A DNA stretch of 64,000 bases from Candidatus Roseilinea sp. Its GTDB lineage: Bacteria; Chloroflexota; Anaerolineae; J036; Brachytrichaceae. Position 1 is the stretch's first letter. The number at the start of each line of letters is the position of its first letter. Shown here piece after piece: positions 27,174 to 35,674 of this stretch. The stretch spans positions 1 through 64,000 of the forward strand of contig JANWYN010000064.1 in NCBI GenBank assembly GCA_025055235.1. The letters run 5' to 3'. Under the pieces are notes generated by a model. It saw nothing but the letters and a program-made list of their open reading frames with translations, did not search any database and had not been told where the DNA came from. A program made the position numbers and the translations under genes.

Positions 27174-27536
27174 CATGGTTTCCCATTCCAATGCACCTTT
27201 CTTCCAGATCCAGAAGTAGCCCACCAGCAAGATGCCGACGAAGATCAGCATCTCGATCAAGCCGAACCAGCCCAACTGCCGGAACGCCACAGCCCACGGG
27301 TAGAAGAAGATGACCTCGATGTCGAACAGGATGAAGAGCACGGCGATCAGGTAGAAGCGCACTGAGAAGCGCCGTTGTCCCTGGCCGATGGCGCGCATAC
27401 CGCTCTCATACGGTTGGATCTTCATCGGATTGTTCGCCCGCCGGCGCGGCCCAAACAGGATCGAGATGAAGACTACCAGGACTGCCAACGCCGTGGAGAC
27501 GAACAACAGGATGAAGACCGGGAGAAATTCGCTCAT
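27165..27536 (-). CDS. nuoA: NADH-quinone oxidoreductase subunit A
   Basis: 123 aa, three membrane helices, first gene of the locus. Seen: KIQPYESGMRAIGQGQRRFSVRFYLIAVLFILFDIEVIFFYPWAVAF, the NuoA signature with conserved acidic residues. Its C-terminal codons run into a heptamer foldback. A sigma-70-like promoter lies about 80 nt upstream. Confidence 0.97.
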   Translation of the reverse strand: MSEFLPVFILLFVSTALAVLVVFISILFGPRRRANNPMKIQPYESGMRAIGQGQRRFSVRFYLIAVLFILFDIEVIFFYPWAVAFRQLGWFGLIEMLIFVGILLVGYFWIWKKGALEWETMDK

Positions 27537-27615
27537 GACTTATTCGGCTCGACGAGACGCGGCAATTGTCTCATCGTTCGGTTTTCGTTTGAGAAGTTTA
27601 TCACAAACGGGCTGC

Positions 27616-27643
27616 ATTCTAAGCATCCGTGCTGCCCTGTCAA
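27616..27643 (-). promoter_or_regulatory. Sigma-70-type promoter of the nuo operon
   Basis: On the minus strand TTGACA (27643-27638) is followed after 16 nt by TAGAAT (27621-27616). It lies about 80 nt upstream of the nuoA start, in a 119-nt gap with no gene and no heptamer element. Both boxes are near consensus. The predicted transcript starts near 27609. Confidence 0.7.
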
Positions 27644-27655
27644 ATGGCGTTTGCA

Positions 27656-30600
27656 TCATGACAAATGCCGCGCGATCACCTCGACCGGATGCAGCGCAGC
27701 GCGGCCAGTGAAATGCAGGATTTGCTCGCGGCAGGACGTGCCCGGCGCGACGATCAACGTCTCGGCGCTCGCCGCGCGCACCGCTGGCAGCAGCGCCAGC
27801 TCACCGATCTGCCGCGACAGGTCGTAGTGCTCTGCCTCGTAGCCGAACGCGCCGGCCATACCGCAACAGGTCGCATCCACTTCGCACACATCGTATCCGG
27901 CGGATGTTAAAAGCGCGCGCGTCGCTTGCATCCCCCACAGCGCCTTCTGGTGGCAGTGGCCGTGTAACAGGATCTTCGATCTTTCATCTTTCGTCTTTGA
28001 TTGGTCATGTGTCGCTTCGATGAAAGATGAAAGATGAGAGATGAGAAATTCCTCGACGCTCTGCGTCATCTGCGCCACGGCGTCGGCATCCTCGCCCGGC
28101 AACAGGTCGGGATAGTCATCTTTCAGCGCGCTAATGCAGCTTGGCTCCAGGCCGAGGATAGGCACGCCCTGCCGCGCCAGCGGGGCGAGCTGCTCCAAGT
28201 TAAAGCGCGCCCAGGCCAGCATGGCTTTCGGCTGGCCCTGCGAGAGGAGCGGCCGGCCGCAGCACCGCCACGGCGGCACGATCACTTGGCAGCCGGCTGC
28301 TTCGAGCACCTTCACAGCCGCGATGGCGACTTGAGGGTGGTTGTAGCGCGAGAAGGTGTCCACGAAGAGCGCCACGCGCGGTCTCGACACATCCGACCGG
28401 CGTGCACGGGCGGAGCGCGCCCACCACCGGTCGAACGTCCGGCGCTGGAACGCCGGCAGCGCGCGCTCCGGCGCGATGCGCAGCAACCGCTTGGCCAGAG
28501 CGCGATTGACCAACCAATTGGAGACCGGCGCAAATAGCGATGCCGCTGGCGCGAGCGACGCGATGCGTCCCAGCAGCCACGCACGTAGCGGCACGCCGCG
28601 CGCGTCGTAGAAGTGCGAGAGGAACTCGCTCTTCAACTTGCTCATGTCCACGCCGGCAGCGCACTCCGTGGCGCAGGCCTTGCAGCTCAGGCACAGGTCG
28701 AGGGCGGCTTTGACGTCTTCAGGCGATGGTTTTAGGGATTGGAGATCAGAGATTGGGAGATTAGAGATTGGAGATTGATCGAATCTCCAATCTCCAATCT
28801 CTAATCTCCTTTCCGACAGGAACTCGCGCAGCAAATTCGCCCGCCCCCGCGTGCTGTGCATCTCTTCGCGCGTGGCGCGGTACGACGGGCACATCACACC
28901 GCCGTCCAGCTTGCGGCACACGCCGCTGCCGTTGCACTGCTCCACCAGCGCGGCGAAGCTGCCGTTGTGGCGAAAGGCAAAAGTCGTTTGCAGCGGGCGC
29001 GTCGCGTAGGCCGGACCGTAGCGCAGGTGCGATTCCATCTCGACGGCGCGCACCTTCTTGCCGGGGTTGAGCAGGCCGCGCGGGTCGAAGGCGTCCTTCA
29101 ATTTGCAGAACGCCTGATACACATGCGGGCCGAAAAGCGCCTCGTTTTGATGCGAGCGCTCGTAGCCGTCGCCGTGCTCGCCGCTCATCGCCCCGCCCAA
29201 GTCGCGGCACAACGCCAGCGCGTCGCGGGCGATGCCCTTGAGCTGCGCCACGCCGTGCGCAGTGCGCAGGTTCACCAGCGGCCGCACGTGTAACACGCCG
29301 GCGCTGGCATGCGCGTAGAACGCGCCCGCGGTGCCATGCGCAGCGAAGATCGCGCTCAGCCGCTCGACGTATTCGGCCAGCCGCTCTACCGGCACGGCCA
29401 CGTCCTCCACGACGCTGACCGGCTTGGTCTGGCTGCGGATGCTCGTCAGCACGTTTAGGCCGATCTTGCGCACATACCACACGTCGGCCTGCGCCGCCGG
29501 ATCGAACAGCGGGCGCAGCGCGCAGGGCAAACGCTCGCGGGCGACCAACTGCTGCAGGCGCTCGACGCCGGCGCGCGCTTCGGCCGCGCTCTCGCCGTCG
29601 AATTCGATCACCAGCAAGCCCTCCGGTGTCGCCTGGCCGTCCAACCAGCCGATGCGCCCGCGACACTCCGGCAGTTCGCGAGCGGTGCGAATGAACATGC
29701 CGCCGATCAGCTCGATCGCCGACGGTTCGGTGGTGAGCAGCACCGGCACGGCGCGCATGGCCTCGACCAGCCCGTCGAATGCGGTGATGACCAGCGCCGT
29801 GTGCTTCGGCTTGGGGAACAGATACAGCGTCGCTTCGACGACCACGCCCAGCGTGCCCTCGGCGCCGGCGAACAGCGGCGCCAAGTTCAACTGGCTGATC
29901 TGCCTCAGATGGTTCTCCAGGTTGCTGCCCTGTCGCCGGGCGTTAGCCTCGGTCAGGCAGGCCGCCGGATGCGCCGGATCGTAGGCCAACATCTCGGCCA
30001 CGTAGTCCAGGTTGTAGCCGCTGGCGCGCCGCCATACTTTGGGGAAGTCGCGCCGGATCGCGTCCTCATGCGCGCGGACGATCTCCTGCACCCTCTCGGC
30101 AAGGGGAATGGATACAGAGTGACCGTCTCCCGGTCCCCTCGTCCCCTTGTCTCCCTGTCCCTCTATCCCCTTGTCACGATCCTGCGAACCAAACTCCGCC
30201 AACGATCCATCCGCCAGCACCACCTTGAGCGCAGTGACGTTGTCGGCGGTCATGCCGTAGCGGATAGAGTGCGAGCCGGTCGCGTTCGCGCCGATGACGC
30301 CACCGATGGCGGCGCGTTCGGCGCTGGCCGGGTCGGGGCCGAACTGCAACCCGTGCTGCGCCAGGCGCTTGTTCAACTGGCCTAGCACCAGCCCCGGCTG
30401 CACGCGCACGACGCGTCCGCTCGCATCCAGGTCGAGCAGCGCATCCATGTACTTGGTGAAGTCAACGACGACCCCCGGGCCGATGGACGAGCCGCACAGG
30501 CTGCTGCCGCCGCCACGAGGGGTGATCGGCACACTGTGTTCTGCGCACAGCGTCACGGTCGCGATCACATCATCGGTCGTCTTGGGCAGCACCACGCCCA

Positions 30601-30730
30601 GCGGCATCATCTGATAGTTGCTGGCGTCGGTGCTGTAGATCAGGCGCGTGGGGATGTCGAAACGGACTTCGCCGGCGATGTGGCGCGCCAATGCCTGCGC
30701 CAGTGGATGGTCGTGAGCTGGGGACGGCAT
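27656..30730 (-). CDS. FAD-linked oxidase / Fe-S oxidoreductase fusion (GlcD-GlcF-like)
   Basis: 1024 aa. The N-terminal FAD_binding_4 domain (LPKTTDDVIATV, ITPRGGGSSLCGSSIGPGVVVDFTK) and FAD-oxidase C-terminal domain (to about 560, with SGEHGDG) are followed by Fe-S segments (CNGSGVC; CLSCKACATEC with CP-like end) and two CCG-type segments (CGRPLLSQGQ; TCCGMAGAFGYE). This is the layout of D-lactate or 2-hydroxyglutarate dehydrogenases of the GlcD/GlcF fusion type. Electrons likely go to quinone or another carrier; the substrate is not certain. Three heptamer elements are read in frame: residues about 182-204, 639-667 and 891-918. All three lie between conserved blocks, so the enzyme may still work. 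Confidence 0.88.
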   Translation of the reverse strand: MPSPAHDHPLAQALARHIAGEVRFDIPTRLIYSTDASNYQMMPLGVVLPKTTDDVIATVTLCAEHSVPITPRGGGSSLCGSSIGPGVVVDFTKYMDALLDLDASGRVVRVQPGLVLGQLNKRLAQHGLQFGPDPASAERAAIGGVIGANATGSHSIRYGMTADNVTALKVVLADGSLAEFGSQDRDKGIEGQGDKGTRGPGDGHSVSIPLAERVQEIVRAHEDAIRRDFPKVWRRASGYNLDYVAEMLAYDPAHPAACLTEANARRQGSNLENHLRQISQLNLAPLFAGAEGTLGVVVEATLYLFPKPKHTALVITAFDGLVEAMRAVPVLLTTEPSAIELIGGMFIRTARELPECRGRIGWLDGQATPEGLLVIEFDGESAAEARAGVERLQQLVARERLPCALRPLFDPAAQADVWYVRKIGLNVLTSIRSQTKPVSVVEDVAVPVERLAEYVERLSAIFAAHGTAGAFYAHASAGVLHVRPLVNLRTAHGVAQLKGIARDALALCRDLGGAMSGEHGDGYERSHQNEALFGPHVYQAFCKLKDAFDPRGLLNPGKKVRAVEMESHLRYGPAYATRPLQTTFAFRHNGSFAALVEQCNGSGVCRKLDGGVMCPSYRATREEMHSTRGRANLLREFLSERRLEIGDWRFDQSPISNLPISDLQSLKPSPEDVKAALDLCLSCKACATECAAGVDMSKLKSEFLSHFYDARGVPLRAWLLGRIASLAPAASLFAPVSNWLVNRALAKRLLRIAPERALPAFQRRTFDRWWARSARARRSDVSRPRVALFVDTFSRYNHPQVAIAAVKVLEAAGCQVIVPPWRCCGRPLLSQGQPKAMLAWARFNLEQLAPLARQGVPILGLEPSCISALKDDYPDLLPGEDADAVAQMTQSVEEFLISHLSSFIEATHDQSKTKDERSKILLHGHCHQKALWGMQATRALLTSAGYDVCEVDATCCGMAGAFGYEAEHYDLSRQIGELALLPAVRAASAETLIVAPGTSCREQILHFTGRAALHPVEVIARHLS
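27975..28056. repeat. Heptamer foldback inside FAD/Fe-S oxidoreductase gene (CATCTTT / AAAGATG)
   Basis: Left arm tcgatctttcatctttcgtc, spacer ggtcatgtgtcgcttc, right arm gatgaaagatgaaagatga. The same word pair as the nuoG-nuoH element, here in frame and encoding residues about 891-918, just before the HGHCHQKAL block. Confidence 0.9.
28728..28812. repeat. Heptamer foldback inside FAD/Fe-S oxidoreductase gene (GATTGGA / TCTCCAA)
   Basis: Five GATTGGA/GATTAGA-type words (28738-28778), a gatcga centre, then four complementary words (28782-28808). In frame, encoding residues about 639-667 before the Fe-S segment CLSCKACATEC. Confidence 0.92.
30119..30185. repeat. Heptamer element inside FAD/Fe-S oxidoreductase gene (CCCTTGT words)
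   Basis: Degenerate 7-8 bp words of the GTCCCCTT/GTCTCCCT kind in a run of about seven (30119-30178). Read in frame on the minus strand as a Gly/Asp/Lys-rich linker (RDKGIEGQGDKGTRGPGD). Confidence 0.88.
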
Positions 30731-30749
30731 CGCGCCGATTGTATGCGCA

Positions 30750-32339
30750 TCACGCCGGCGCTTGCACGGGCCGCTCCTCAGCGGCGACGCGGCGTTCCCG
30801 CTCTGCTTCGCGCCGCCCGGATTCGACGATCGCCCGCGCTACGTCCACGGTCAACAAGATCGCCAGGCCGACCACGAAGAAGATCACCACCGACAGGATG
30901 GCCGGGCGCAGGTTTCCGACGACTGTGTTGACGAAACCGAAGAGGAACGGCCCCATCCACGATGTGCCGCGCTCGCTGATCTCGTAGATCGAGAAGAACT
31001 CGGCTTCCTTATCCTTCGGGATCATCTGCGCGAATAGGCTGCGGCTGAGCGCCTGGCTGCCGCCGAGCACGGTGGCGATCATCGCGCCGAGGATCCAGAA
31101 CTCCAGCTCCGCGCGCGGAATGCCCAACGCCGAGGGATCGTAGTCGCGCATGCCCAGGAAGGCGTAGATCACCACGCCGCTCCAGATCACCAGGCTGGTG
31201 ACGAGCGCGCGTTTGCCGCCGATGCGGCCGGCCAGCCAGCCGAAGAACAACGCCCCGAAGAACGCGACGAACTGGATCATCAAGATCAGCAACGTGAGCC
31301 GTTCGACCGGGATGCCCAGGCCGCCGCGGATGACCGGCGCAGCGGCGAACACCGCGGCCACGGCGATCACAGTCTGAATGCCGTCGTTGTAGATCAGATA
31401 GGCCAGCAGGAACTTGGCCGTCTGCGGCAGGCTGCGCGACTTGCGCCACAGAAAGACGCCGATCATGATCAGCGGGCCGAGCACCGCGATGAAGATCACC
31501 TCTAGTGGCAGCCCCAACACCGAGACCAACGGGAAGAGGATGAACACGAGCAGTGGCGAGAGCAGCAAGCTGGCGACCGTGCGCGGGGGCGTCTCCATCG
31601 TCTCGCCGAGCTGATCGAACGCGACGCGCAAGACGCCCCTGCCGGGCGGAAGCCGGCGCGCGCGGTGTCGCGGGCGCAGCGTCAGCCACGTCCACACCGA
31701 CCAGCCCAGCCACCAGATGCCGGCCGAGGCCAGGTTGAGGCGCACGGCCAGGCCGCTGTCCAGGCCGAGCCGGTCGCGCATCAGGAAGATGATCAGGTTG
31801 ATGACCAGGAGCAACCCGCCGCCGAGGTAGCCCATCGCCCAGCCGAAGGACGACACGCGGTCGCGCGTCTCTTCGCTGGCGATGTCGGGCAGGTAGGCGT
31901 TGTAGAAGACGATGGCCGCGCCGAAGCACAAGTTGGCGATGATGAACAAGATGCCGCCCAGCCACCACAGGCTGCCTTGCACGAAGAACAGCAGCGTTGT
32001 CGCCAGGCCGCCGATGAGGGCGAAGAGCTGCATCATCTTCTTGCGGCGATGCGAGTAATCGGCGATGGCGCCGAGGATGGGCAGGAAGCCCGCCTGTAGC
32101 ACGACCGAGAACGCGATGCAGTAGGGCAGGAACGAGTCCGGCGCGATCGGCAGGCCGAAGAAGCGCGCCTGGCCGTCGGGGCTGGCTTTCGCTGCCGCAT
32201 CTGCCAGCGAGGCCAGATACGGCCCCAGGAACACCGTGCCGACGGTGGTGCTGAAAGCGCTGTTGGCCCAGTCGTACATCGCCCAGCCGACGATCTCGCG
32301 ACGATTGTTGGTCGGTTGCTCGAGCGGAATCTCGGTCAC
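30750..32339 (-). CDS. UMF1-family MFS transporter
   Basis: 529 aa, about 12 membrane helices. Seen: GWAMYDWANSAFSTTVGTVFLGPYL at the start, DYSHRRKKMM, NAYLPDIASEETRDRVSSFGWAMGYLGGGLLLVINL and GSQALSRSLFAQMIPKDKEAEFFSIYEISERGTSWMGP, the Atg22/UMF1 family pattern. I chose the GTG at 32339 because GGAGG lies 7 nt before it; an upstream ATG at 32366 would place that ribosome site within the gene. Substrates of bacterial UMF1 proteins are unknown. Confidence 0.9.
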   Translation of the reverse strand: MTEIPLEQPTNNRREIVGWAMYDWANSAFSTTVGTVFLGPYLASLADAAAKASPDGQARFFGLPIAPDSFLPYCIAFSVVLQAGFLPILGAIADYSHRRKKMMQLFALIGGLATTLLFFVQGSLWWLGGILFIIANLCFGAAIVFYNAYLPDIASEETRDRVSSFGWAMGYLGGGLLLVINLIIFLMRDRLGLDSGLAVRLNLASAGIWWLGWSVWTWLTLRPRHRARRLPPGRGVLRVAFDQLGETMETPPRTVASLLLSPLLVFILFPLVSVLGLPLEVIFIAVLGPLIMIGVFLWRKSRSLPQTAKFLLAYLIYNDGIQTVIAVAAVFAAAPVIRGGLGIPVERLTLLILMIQFVAFFGALFFGWLAGRIGGKRALVTSLVIWSGVVIYAFLGMRDYDPSALGIPRAELEFWILGAMIATVLGGSQALSRSLFAQMIPKDKEAEFFSIYEISERGTSWMGPFLFGFVNTVVGNLRPAILSVVIFFVVGLAILLTVDVARAIVESGRREAERERRVAAEERPVQAPA

Positions 32340-32411
32340 GGTGTTCCCTCCGTTCTCGATTCGCATCAGGCGCGTAGTGTGCTGGCTTTCTGTGAAGTTT
32401 GGTTTAAAACA

Positions 32412-32438
32412 CTTCCGAAGTCGCTGGGACTTCGGAAG
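32412..32438 (-). terminator. Hairpin with T-rich tail between two minus-strand genes
   Basis: CTTCCGAAGTC and GACTTCGGAAG form a perfect 11-bp stem with a 5-nt loop, followed on the minus strand by tgttttaaacc. Located just after the sulfite-oxidase-like gene, where a terminator is expected. The T run is short, so partial termination is likely. Confidence 0.55.
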
Positions 32439-32447
32439 CCTATCGTC

Positions 32448-33095
32448 TCACCATTGGCCCTCGAATCGTTCCTCTGCCCACACGCGGGCGACGTTGTGAT
32501 AGCCTGCCTGTTCCCAGAAGCCCGGTCGGTCGGTCTGGGTGAACTCCAGCGCGCGCAGCCACTTGCCGCCCTTCCAAAAGTAGCGCGTGTCCGGGTCTTT
32601 GGCGTTCTCCCGAGTCGCACCCACCACCACGCGCAGCGGATAGCCGTGGTCGGGGTCGAGCGGCTTGCCGTCGTACTCGATCGCCAGCAGCGTCGTGGGC
32701 TTCATGAAGTGCTGCAGGTCGAGGTTCGTGGTGAAGCCGTACTCGCAGTGCTCAATGACGAAGCGCGCCGTGGGCTTGAGCTTGATGATGCCCTGCTCGA
32801 TCAAGTCCGGTAGCCACACGCCTTTCCACTTCGTATCGAACTTGCTCCAGCGCGTGACGCAGTGGATGTCCATGGTGACCTCGCGCATGGGCAGCTTGAG
32901 GAACTCCTCCCAGGTCCACTGCTTCGGCTCCTCGACCTCGCCGTAGATGCTGAAGGTCCACTTGCTCATGTCGTAGCGCGGCACCGGCCCATAGTGCAGC
33001 ACGGGGAACTTCTCGGTCAGCGACTGGCCGGGCGGCAACCGGCCCATCAACTTGAGCTCATTTTCGCGCTCCTTGCGCGGATTGAATAGATTCAT
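32448..33095 (-). CDS. Sulfite-oxidase-like molybdopterin protein
   Basis: 215 aa cytosolic-looking protein without a Tat signal. Seen: WTFSIYGEVEEPKQWTWEEFLKLP, the Mo ligand region DIHCVTRWS (Cys), GVWLPDLIEQ, YGFTTNLDL and GYPLRVVVG. It corresponds to the small YedY/sulfite oxidase-like proteins with only the Mo domain. The physiological substrate is unknown. A GAGGAG abuts the ATG with almost no spacer, so initiation there may be weak. Confidence 0.9.
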   Translation of the reverse strand: MNLFNPRKERENELKLMGRLPPGQSLTEKFPVLHYGPVPRYDMSKWTFSIYGEVEEPKQWTWEEFLKLPMREVTMDIHCVTRWSKFDTKWKGVWLPDLIEQGIIKLKPTARFVIEHCEYGFTTNLDLQHFMKPTTLLAIEYDGKPLDPDHGYPLRVVVGATRENAKDPDTRYFWKGGKWLRALEFTQTDRPGFWEQAGYHNVARVWAEERFEGQW

Positions 33096-33165
33096 CTCCT
33101 CACACTCCAGCCATCAGCAATGGATAGATTGACAAAACGCCCTGAGCATACTCGATGACGCACAC

Positions 33166-34449
33166 TCATGGCGACCGTTTGAGCGTCGGTGCAGCCGGCT
33201 CTTCGCGCTCTCGCGCCGGTTGCGCGCCCGGCGACCGGGCGCTGCGCGATGGCTGCGCTGCCGGCGCTGCGGCCAGACCTTCCGGCGCTTCGCTCTCCTC
33301 CGGCAGGCCCTCGGCCTTGCGGCGCCGCGGCAGGTAGAAATCGAAGACCAGCGCATACACCGCGCCGATGAACGGCACGCCGAAGATCACGCCCCAGAAG
33401 CCGAGCAATTGCACGCCGACGCTGATGGCCAGCAGCGCGACCAGGCCGGGCACGCCAACCAGGTCTTTCATCAATCGCGGCATGACGCCATAGGCGACGA
33501 ACTGGTCGAAGGCAAACATGAGCAGCGTCACCGGCAGCACGGCGTCCGAGTTGACGATCAGCACCACGATGGCGGCGAATGCGATGCCGATCGGCCCGCC
33601 GATCAACGGCACGAAGGACGACAGCGCGAAGACGATCGCCACGACCACGCCGAACTTGACCTGGAACAGGCCGAAGACGACCAGCGTGAACAGGCCGCGC
33701 AACACCGCGCCGATGAACTGGCCGCGCAGATAGCCGCTGAAGGCGCGATCCACCGCCGTCAACATCGCCCGCGCCGTCTCGTGCGTGCGCCGCGGCAGCA
33801 CCATGAAGAGCTGGCGAATCAGCAGGCGATCCTCGACTACGATGTACAAGCTGAGGATGAGCACGAGGAAGAACTGGCCGATGAAGCTAGCCGTGAACGC
33901 AGCCACGTTCAGCACCTGCGTCGCGGCGATGCCGGCGGCCTGCGTCACCGCGCCGGGGATGTCCTGGCTGGCGATGAACTGCTCCAGCGCCGCAGGATCG
34001 AGCCCGAAGCGCGCGGCGAAGCCGGCCCAGAATTCGGCAAGCTGCTCGGGCAAGGTCGCCGCGAAGCCTGGGATGCGGCTGATCAGGTCGGCGGCTTGCG
34101 GGATGATCGTCGCCGTGGCGATGGTCACGCCGCCGATCAAAGCGATAAGGAAAATGAGATAGGCGACGACGACGGCGACCGACATCGGCAGCCGGATGAG
34201 CCGGAGCTTATCCGCCGGGAAGGCCGGATACCGCTGCTCCAGCCACGCGATCACGAGCGGCGGGACGATGCCGGTTTGCAACTGGACGACGAGAGGCTTG
34301 ATGAGGAACGCCACGAACCATGCAGCGACCAGCGTCGAGATCACGCCGCCGATGAACTGCCCGAACGTCCACACCCGCTCGACGATGAATAGGAGGAGCG
34401 CGATGATCGAGAGGATCAGCGCAATGCGGATGAGGCGAGAGTGTCCCAT
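33166..34449 (-). CDS. AI-2E family transporter (PerM-like)
   Basis: 427 aa from the ATG at 34449 (MGHSRLI), 7 nt after the polyketide synthase stop. Eight or so hydrophobic segments and family features LLRGLFTLVVFGLFQVKFGVVVAIVFALSSFVPLIGGPIG region and FLLGFWGVIFGVPFIGAVY-like end. The C-terminal tail (about residues 375-427) is charged and Ala/Pro-rich. The family exports small molecules or ions; calling it an AI-2 exporter is only the family name. Confidence 0.88.
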   Translation of the reverse strand: MGHSRLIRIALILSIIALLLFIVERVWTFGQFIGGVISTLVAAWFVAFLIKPLVVQLQTGIVPPLVIAWLEQRYPAFPADKLRLIRLPMSVAVVVAYLIFLIALIGGVTIATATIIPQAADLISRIPGFAATLPEQLAEFWAGFAARFGLDPAALEQFIASQDIPGAVTQAAGIAATQVLNVAAFTASFIGQFFLVLILSLYIVVEDRLLIRQLFMVLPRRTHETARAMLTAVDRAFSGYLRGQFIGAVLRGLFTLVVFGLFQVKFGVVVAIVFALSSFVPLIGGPIGIAFAAIVVLIVNSDAVLPVTLLMFAFDQFVAYGVMPRLMKDLVGVPGLVALLAISVGVQLLGFWGVIFGVPFIGAVYALVFDFYLPRRRKAEGLPEESEAPEGLAAAPAAQPSRSARSPGAQPAREREEPAAPTLKRSP

Positions 34450-34456
34450 AACGTCA

Positions 34457-35542
34457 TCAGACGACGGCGACTCGCAGCAGAACCAGCTCCGAGCTGAAGC
34501 CCGGCCCCAACGCGCCCATGAGGGCATATTGGCCCGGCGCGATGCGCTTGGCCTGCAGCGTGCGTTCCAATACGAATAACACCGTCGGCGAACTCATGTT
34601 GCCACATTCGCACAGCACCTCGCTTGATGATTGCAAGACGATTTCGTCCAGCCCGAACGCCTCGCGGTAAGCTTCGATCACGCGCGCGCCGCCCGGGTGC
34701 AGCACGTAATGCGCCAGGTCACTCAGGTCGAGCCGGCATTCGCTCAGGAAGTCGCTTACTACCGGTCGCATGTCGCGCGCGATGCGGGCGGGGATCTCCG
34801 GCGCGAAGATCACCGACAGGCCGGTGTCCACGACATCCCACCCCATCACGTGCTCCGAGTTGGGGAAGATATATGAGTGCGAAGCGACATACTGCAACAT
34901 GACGCTCCCCGCCGGCACGATGCGCCGCACCCAATCCGCGCCACCGATCACGGCAGCCGCTGCGCCGTCGGCGAAGATCGCCGTGGCCACGAAGTTCTTC
35001 TTCGAGAAGTCGTCGAACTGAAAGGTGATGCTGCACGTCTCCACCGAGATCAGGAGCGCCAGTTTATCGGGGAAGGCGCGCACGAACTCGGCGGCCCGCG
35101 CCAGGCCGGCGACGCCGCCTGCGCAGCCCAATCCCCACACCGGCAGGCGCTTGGTCACCGCGCGCATGCCCAGCTTCGCGATCAGCCGCGCATCCATGCT
35201 AGGCGTGGCCAGGCCGGTGGTCGAGACGAAGACGATGAAGTCCACATCGCGCGGCGAGACACCGGCGCGGTCGAGCGCTTGCCGTGCAGCCGCGATGCCC
35301 AGCGCCTCGGCGCTGCAGATGTAGAGGTCGTTGCGTTCCTTCAAGCCATGGTGAGGGGTGGAGAACCATTCGAGCGGGGCGACGAAATGGCGCTTGGCGA
35401 TGCGCGCGTTGGTGAAGATGCTCATCAACTGGCTGTGGCGCGCGAGTTTGCCCTCGAAGTGGCGCAGTGCAAACGTCGCAGCCTCATCTTGTGCTACGAC
35501 ATACGGGGGCAGCGCTGTGCCGACAGACAGGAGATAAGTCAT
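34457..35542 (-). CDS. Type III polyketide synthase (chalcone synthase-like)
   Basis: 361 aa. Catalytic triad visible: Cys in GLGCAGGVAGLARA (about 145), His in YVLHPGGARVIEAY and Asn in CECGNMSSPTVLFVLE. Condenses an acyl-CoA starter with malonyl-CoA units to pyrones, resorcinols or phloroglucinols. No tailoring enzyme is adjacent; a permease follows 7 nt downstream and could export the product (inference). Confidence 0.93.
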   Translation of the reverse strand: MTYLLSVGTALPPYVVAQDEAATFALRHFEGKLARHSQLMSIFTNARIAKRHFVAPLEWFSTPHHGLKERNDLYICSAEALGIAAARQALDRAGVSPRDVDFIVFVSTTGLATPSMDARLIAKLGMRAVTKRLPVWGLGCAGGVAGLARAAEFVRAFPDKLALLISVETCSITFQFDDFSKKNFVATAIFADGAAAAVIGGADWVRRIVPAGSVMLQYVASHSYIFPNSEHVMGWDVVDTGLSVIFAPEIPARIARDMRPVVSDFLSECRLDLSDLAHYVLHPGGARVIEAYREAFGLDEIVLQSSSEVLCECGNMSSPTVLFVLERTLQAKRIAPGQYALMGALGPGFSSELVLLRVAVV

Positions 35543-35554
35543 CGCTGTTTCAGG

Positions 35555-35673
35555 TGTCGCTTATCACGCTTTGCGTTTTACATCTCACATCTCGCGTCTC
35601 CCGTCTAGTGATGCACAAAACGCAAAACACTTGACGCATGACGCAAGACGCAGGACGCATGACGCAACACGCC
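35555..35673. repeat. Heptamer element (CATCTCA and GACGCAT words)
   Basis: Fills the gap between mutS2 and the polyketide synthase. cttttgcgttttacatctcacatctcgcg-type words (35562-35606) are followed by ttgacgcatgacgcaagacg-type runs (35630-35670), with about six GACGCAA/GACGCAT words. Confidence 0.8.
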
Positions 35674-35674
35674 A

